A stretch of DNA of 64,000 bases, from contig NC_067206.1 in assembly GCF_026262505.1 (NCBI RefSeq), forward strand, positions 16,388,641-16,452,640. Direction: 5' to 3'. A program made the position numbers and the translations under genes. The stretch comes from Trichomonas vaginalis G3 (lineage: Eukaryota > Parabasalia > Trichomonadida > Trichomonadidae). Under the pieces are notes generated by a model. The model ran no database searches and was not told where the DNA came from. It was given only the letters and a program-made list of their open reading frames with translations. Below are positions 59,001 through 64,000 of the stretch, in pieces. Each line of letters starts with the position of its first letter. The first letter of the stretch is position 1.

Positions 59001-59006
59001 TACTTT
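59001..59006. repeat. Target-site duplication, right
   Basis: TACTTT, identical to 34,968-34,973. Confidence 0.85.
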
Positions 59007-59994
59007 TCATTGAATTACATAAGATTTAATAATCTCATAAATATTCTTTTTAATTTTCCGAATTCCGTGTGCATTTAGATTGCCTATACCTGTATATAAT
59101 AATTCTAGAATGGTTTGGTTAGATATTAAGTTTTTTAGATTAATATTTTAACATTTTGATAAAACAAGCATTTGTTCCATTTTAGAATCGCCATTGAACT
59201 CCGGTTTGACTAACATGATGTTGTATGATCAAATAAATTCTAACTTCATGAGATAAATTTTGAAATTAGAAAATGCGATATCTGACTCAAATATTTATCT
59301 GAACACATTTAACATTCAATGATAAACTAAAGTACTATACAGCAGATTCGATTTGGCTTATATTTTATATAATCAACAAATAATCCTATAAAATTGTGCT
59401 ATTCACGTTGCTCAAAGATGTATTGAACATTCCCTACTTGTGTATTGATAAAATTAGATATAGATTCTAATGTAAATCGATATTTTGAAAATTCATATAT
59501 ATTTTGTCTTGGTTTGGCATTTGATCGTGTTGAAACCGGAATTGCAATATATATCATCTAAATATATAACTATCAAAATATGAGCTATAGATTTTTAAAT
59601 TATTCTCCTGAATATGAGTGACTAACATAATTATATTGAATTGAGTAGTAAGAATCATAAATATTAGAATCTGACGATAATTTATTATAACTTTATATAG
59701 GAACAAGATTATAAATGATGATGAAAATAAAGATTAAATTTAAATCTGAAAATTTGAAAACATTAAGTGTATATGATAGCATTACAAAATTAAATTTTAT
59801 GTGGAAGAGGAAATAGAGGAATTAGAAGTATTATGAGAAAATAATAAGATATAAAAACAAGATTCTATTAAATGAGTTAATTTATAGAAAGGAATAACAG
59901 TGTGAATGTAGTAAATGAATGTTTTCATGATGTATTATTGAAATCTTAAGTTTTGTTAAGAAGATAATAAGGGAATCAAATTTTGTATTAGGAA
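59007..59994. other. AT-rich spacer after Polinton 2
   Basis: About 1 kb, no gene recognised; all frames have frequent stops. Confidence 0.55.
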
Positions 59995-60400
59995 GTTTGA
60001 CCGACAAGAGTGTATTGTGCACTCTTGTCGGTCTGCATGTCTCATTCCGGGAGACATTGTCACTGCATGTCTCCCAGAATGAGACACTCTTCCGCATTCA
60101 TAACTTGAATGCGGAAGTTTGACCGACAAACGTGTATGGTGCACTCTTGTCGGTCTGCATGTCTCATTCCGGGAGACATTGTCACTGCATGTCTCCCAGA
60201 ATGAGACAATCTTTTGCAATCACAATGTGATTACAAAACTTCGACCGACAAGAGTGTACAATACACTCTTGTCGGTCTGCATGTCTCATTCCGGGAGACA
60301 TTGTCACTGCATGTCTCCCAGAATGAGACACTCTTCCGCATTCATAACTTGAATGCGGAAGTTTGACCGACAAGAGTGCACAATACACTCTTGTCGATCT
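59995..60400. repeat. Palindrome satellite, 120-124-bp period
   Basis: Units start at 59,999, 60,119, 60,243 and 60,365. Each holds up to three hairpins: GACCGACAAGAGTG...CACTCTTGTCGGTC; TGTCTCATTCCGGGAGACAT paired with ATGTCTCCCAGAATGAGACA; and CTTCCGCATTC...GAATGCGGAAG. In one unit the third hairpin is replaced by TTTTGCAATC...GATTACAAAA. Confidence 0.9.
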
Positions 60401-61580
60401 AAATGTATCTTACAATCAAAGACACTTTCATACAATCTTTTCGAAGTTAAAAAAAAAATTTAATTATTTCTTTCTTTTGTTTATTAAATCGCCTTACTCA
60501 CGTACTAATCTCTTTTAGAGACTCTATCGAGCTATCCCCACATATAAACCTGTGACAATAATACATATTTACTCTCTTCATATTCTGATCTCATGACACA
60601 TTATCGCAAAAACTATAATTATACAACACATCTCATAAAGTCTCATTTTAGCCCTATCTAAGCGTTCAAAACCTATTTTCCACACGTAATCTGATTCTTC
60701 TGGCTCCGCTGATTCGATTTCTGCTGTCAGATCGTGAAAATATGCATCACATAAAGAGATAAATGCAAATTGCACAACTTAATATTTCCTTAAATCTTTT
60801 TTTTGAAAATTCAATTTTTTCCAAAAATGTATGAATTCAAAAGTTCAGATTATATCTAGTCATTTTCCAACATTAATTTTGTGTTTTAGTTTTTGAGATA
60901 TTCATTTTATTATACGTATTATTCAGAAAATTAAAAGAATTTGTGAGGGGAAACGGAGGAGATAATAAATATGTAAAGATGGATGAATAGACAATTTGAA
61001 AAAAAAAGCAATAATTTTGAGTTGTTTATCTCTTTATGTGATGCATATTTTCACGATCTGACAGCAGAAATCGAATCAGCGGAGCCAGAAGAATCAGATT
61101 ACGTGTGGAAAATAGGTTTTGAACGCTTAGATAGGGCTAAAATGAGACTTTATGAGATGTGTTGTATAATTATAGTTTTTGCGATAATGTGTCATGAGAT
61201 CAGAATATGAAGAGAGTAAATATGTATTATTGTCACAGGTTTATATGTGGGGATAGCTCGATAGAGTCTCTAAAAGAGATTAGTACGTGAGTAAGGCGAT
61301 TTAATAAACAAAAGAAAGAAATAATTAATTTTTTTTTTTAACTTCGAAAAGATTGTATGAAAGTGTCTTTGATTGTAAGATACATTTAGATCGACAAGAG
61401 TGTATTGTGCACTCTTGTCGGTCAAACTTCCGCATTCAAGTTATGAATGCGGAAGAGTGTCTCATTCTGGGAGACATGCAGTGACAATGTCTCCCGGAAT
61501 GAGACATGCAGACCGACAAGAGTGTATTGTGCACTCTTGTCGGTCGAAGTTTTGCAATCGCGTTGTGATTGCAAAAGATT
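60208..61580. repeat. Large inverted repeat, 554-bp arms, 265-bp loop
   Basis: Arms 60,208-60,761 and 61,027-61,580 are reverse complements with few differences. They include part of the palindrome satellite at the outer ends. Both arms encode the same 60-residue peptide (ISLCDAYFHDLTAEIESAEP...), once on each strand (60,578-60,775 minus; 60,983-61,210 plus). The loop is unique AT-rich DNA. Confidence 0.88.
60983..61210 (+). CDS. 75-residue ORF in the inverted repeat (mirror copy 60,578-60,775)
   Basis: ORF with LCDAYFHDLTAEIESAEPEE, a helical middle and a hydrophobic end (CCIIIVFAIMCHEIRI). The mirror copy on the other arm is the same over 60 residues. Could be a real small protein or just repeat DNA; no family recognised. 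Confidence 0.3.
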   Translation: MNRQFEKKSNNFELFISLCDAYFHDLTAEIESAEPEESDYVWKIGFERLDRAKMRLYEMCCIIIVFAIMCHEIRI

Positions 61581-61766
61581 GTGCTATTCCTGCATATTTT
61601 CTACGAGCCTGCTTCATAAAATTGAATCCTTCTATCCAAATTAAATGCAATTTCGCTAATCTTTCATCTAAAATCACTAATCAGAAGCATATTGCAAGTT
61701 AACTTGAACCGGCATGTTCCTCCTATCCTGTCTTTCAGTTCTTTCTATCAGCCATGGTTCACAAGG

Positions 61767-61965
61767 AGGAGAGCTTTGCGCACAATCAAACAGAAGATTG
61801 CGGCAGAGGAACCGGGAAGAGAGCAGCTTGAAGCGGTAAAATGTCCGAATGCTGTCTCCCAGGTGTATCTGTCAGGCAAAGTTCACAAGGAGGAGAGCTT
61901 TGCGCACAATCAAACAGAAGATTGCGGCAGAGGAACCGGGAAGAGAGCAGCTTGAAGTGGTAAGC
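61767..61965. repeat. Direct repeats with 122-bp period
   Basis: GGAGGAGAGCTTTGCGCACA at 61,767 and 61,889. Related to the 24,992/25,116 pair at roughly 80 per cent by eye, with matching hairpin positions. Confidence 0.8.
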
Positions 61966-62043
61966 TGTTTTCAAATCTTTAGTTAACAAACTTTAACAAA
62001 AGACATCTAAAAAATTTGAAATAATTGCAAAATAATGCCGTCA

Positions 62044-62165
62044 GGTAATGCGCACCTAAGGGAGGTGTTTTGCGGGAGCTGGGGATATCTTGGTGAGTAC
62101 TCAGGAGGCCAAGAAGGGCACCCCAACCGACATTTTGCTGACGCATTGTGTAAGCAACCATTCTG
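62044..62165 (+). other. Conserved box, second copy
   Basis: Counterpart of 25,275-25,400; see there. The core is almost unchanged while its flanks differ strongly. Confidence 0.4.
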
Positions 62166-62213
62166 ATAACCGCTCAAACCGTCGGGACAAAATAATTTAT
62201 GAAATTATAAGTC

Positions 62214-62552
62214 ATCTTTCTAATACATATTTTTGGAAGGGCGTAAGATACGCCAACTTAAATATATTATTAAATATGAGAAAATCACTCAACAAAAAAA
62301 CAATTCTTTCAAAAAGTTTAAAATTTATCTTTCTAATACATATTTTTGGAAGGGCGTAAGATACGCCAACTTAAATATATTATTAAATATGAGAAAATCA
62401 CTCAACAAAAAAACAATTCTTTCAAAAAGTTTAAAATTTATCTTTCTAATACATATTTTTGGAAGGGCGTAAGATACGCCAACTTAAATAATTATTAAAT
62501 ATAAGAAAATCGCTCAACAAAAAAACAATTCTTTCAAAAAGTTTGACATTGA
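62214..62552. repeat. 113-bp tandem repeat, three units
   Basis: Starts at 62,214, 62,327 and 62,440, next boundary 62,552. Each contains GGCGTAAGATACGCC, a short hairpin. Copy A of the dispersed repeat has a single unit. Confidence 0.9.
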
Positions 62553-63375
62553 TCTTTCTAATACATATCCTATGGAAGGAGTTTACATTCACAAAATAAA
62601 AACCAGTTCAAAATCTTATTACTCCTTGAATTAAAATCATTTAATTTCAAATCCATTCCAAATCCTTAAATCTGTATTAAAATCATTTTGCCAACAACCA
62701 ATACAATACAAATTACATTTCCATATATCTTCTTGTCCATTTTAATTTTTTATCTCATTTTATTTAATTTTATTTAAAGCATATAGACATCGAGATCCTT
62801 TACACATAGTTATATAAAAGTCAAATACATAATAAATTCTTAATTCTAGAGATATCTCAAAATCTCAATTTTTTAATTTAAAATACCTTTCATTTTTCAC
62901 AGTACTATCACAACAAACAAGCCATTTACTAATTAACACATATAAGAAAAATATCAAATTACAAAACAACTTTCAATATCATTCGCATCGAATTCTATTT
63001 TTTCATAATTATCAACTACATGTTATTATATAATATATGTCGGCGCATATTCCACTCTATACAAGTGTCAGACACACTCACACAAAGCTGTGAGATTCAT
63101 ACCTCTATCAGTAGGACTTCTCAAATCAAGAACACATATGTTTCACTATCGCACATCTGTGTAGGATCTAATTAACCCTCTGGACTGGTACTTCAAAATT
63201 TGATAATTTGATAATTTCATGTGATATCATCATTTGCCTTTAAAACAACTGTGCGTTAAACTAGACATGTTTCTCTATCATAATGCAAAATATCAAAGTT
63301 TGGGAGACTCCCAAAGTGTCTGAAACTGATCATAAGGGTGAAAAACCGTTTTCCAGAAGTTGGGAACGTAGGGTA
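62460..63375. repeat. Dispersed 0.9-kb repeat, copy B
   Basis: Same as 25,547-26,460 with few changes. Ends sharply at GAACGTAGGGTA (63,375). Confidence 0.85.
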
Positions 63376-63405
63376 TTATTATTTTACAATAACTGCATGC
63401 CCTAA
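63283..63405 (+). CDS. 40-codon ORF starting inside repeat copy B
   Basis: Same first 31 codons as the ORF at 26,368, then LLFYNNCMP from the flank. Evidence that the repeat carries a start codon and possibly a promoter to new sites. Confidence 0.3.
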   Translation: MQNIKVWETPKVSETDHKGEKPFSRSWERRVLLFYNNCMP

Positions 63406-63885
63406 TGCGTTCATTTGGAAAGGAATTTAATGCATCCTTTCAAAAATAACTAGACATCTTATTCATTGATAACATCTTCATTTCTTATGACTTAAATGTA
63501 TATACATTTCAATAAAATAAATTAAAATAAACAATGTTGCAAGGTGTGAAATAACCTAAAAATCGAAATGCCTGAGTGAAAGTCGATATAACTAATTACG
63601 AGAAAATAGTAGTATATGTGGAAGGGTTGTGTGACTTTTTTTGTAAACGTAAGAATTCATACAATATCGAGCGATTTTGTATCATTTTTTTTAACATATG
63701 AAGTAAATGTATGATTCTTACGGTTTTTATTCTTACGTTTTTGAATAAATCAAGATTTAAAAAATTTTCAAAATTGTAAGACATTTACACTCAGCCCAAA
63801 CATAATGAAATAAACACATTAAAAAATTAACATTAATTTTAAAATAATTTATTTTTTCATCTTTTATAAAAGAAGCTATATATAG
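63406..63885. other. AT-rich spacer
   Basis: No gene seen. TTCATCTTTTATAAAAG shortly before the next ATG may include an Inr and AT-rich promoter. Confidence 0.45.
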
Positions 63886-64000
63886 ATGATGTCAGATATT
63901 CCGCGATTAATTAAACATTGTTTAAATCCTGAATGGAATCAATGGAGTCATAATCAAAGACCTCATAAACGAGTAAAAGAAATTAGAAATAATTATTTTC
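63886..64000 (+). CDS. Start of a gene running off the window
   Basis: ATG 63,886 (or the next codon, 63,889) opens a frame of 38 codons to the window end: MSDIPRLIKHCLNPEWNQWS and a basic stretch RPHKRVKEIRNN. Unknown. Confidence 0.4.
   Translation, partial: MMSDIPRLIKHCLNPEWNQWSHNQRPHKRVKEIRNNYF

Noticed and set aside
61692-61955. 87-residue ORF RRALRTIKQKIAAEEPG...
   Set aside because: It spans the 122-bp direct repeats and reads each copy in a different frame, so it is probably not a gene.

Overview
The window looks like nuclear DNA of a trichomonad (parabasalid), most probably Trichomonas vaginalis or a close relative. The reasons are an AT-rich genome; near-identical 33-residue ankyrin repeats of the GHLEVVKYLISNGADKEAK type; a 3' splice motif ACTAACACACAG paired with a GTATGT 5' splice site; several stop codons written TAAA; and two large Polinton/Maverick elements. 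Host genes recognised are a BTB-like/ankyrin protein, a PP2A-type phosphatase, a divergent protein kinase, the splicing factor Prp18, a ribosomal protein L40 carrying a shortened ubiquitin, an MRH-like lectin, a GT61 glycosyltransferase, a PDCD2/Tsr4-type ribosome-assembly chaperone and a small Cys-rich membrane protein.

Layout. 1 to about 16.2 kb: right part of Polinton 1, cut by the window start. It has a complete protein-primed DNA polymerase B, a collagen-like fibre, capsid-associated candidates, a packaging-ATPase remnant, a KilA-N protein and an integrase remnant. It is mostly in open frames, with perhaps four to six breaks, so it is a fairly young fossil. 16.2-35.0 kb: host DNA with the genes above, AT-rich spacers, hairpin-rich repeats at 24.8-25.2 kb and a dispersed repeat at 25.5-26.5 kb. 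34,974-59,000: Polinton 2, complete at its ends (inverted repeats and a 6-bp TACTTT target duplication) but broken inside in a dozen or more places. 59.0-64.0 kb: satellite-like hairpin arrays, a 554-bp-arm inverted repeat, a second copy of the dispersed repeat, and the start of one more gene at the window edge.

The two Polintons share many gene families: a KilA-N regulator, a 313-residue family, a small acidic-tailed protein, a packaging ATPase, an integrase, fibres and jelly-roll candidates. They differ in replication genes. The visible part of element 1 has pPolB; element 2 has an SF3 helicase and no pPolB that I can see. Both carry a family of AGATCT-centred palindromes with paired arm variation. 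KilA-N and 313-residue genes in both elements share a long AT-rich upstream block, suggesting co-regulation.

The most interesting host signal is a 102-nt intron (23,949-24,050) containing what looks like a complete C/D-box snoRNA. Its guide is complementary to a conserved LSU rRNA stretch, and the transcript around it appears non-coding. Other host oddities are an in-frame TGA in the phosphatase, an off-frame 5' end in Prp18 and the loss of the first half of ubiquitin at the L40 locus next to a repeat array.
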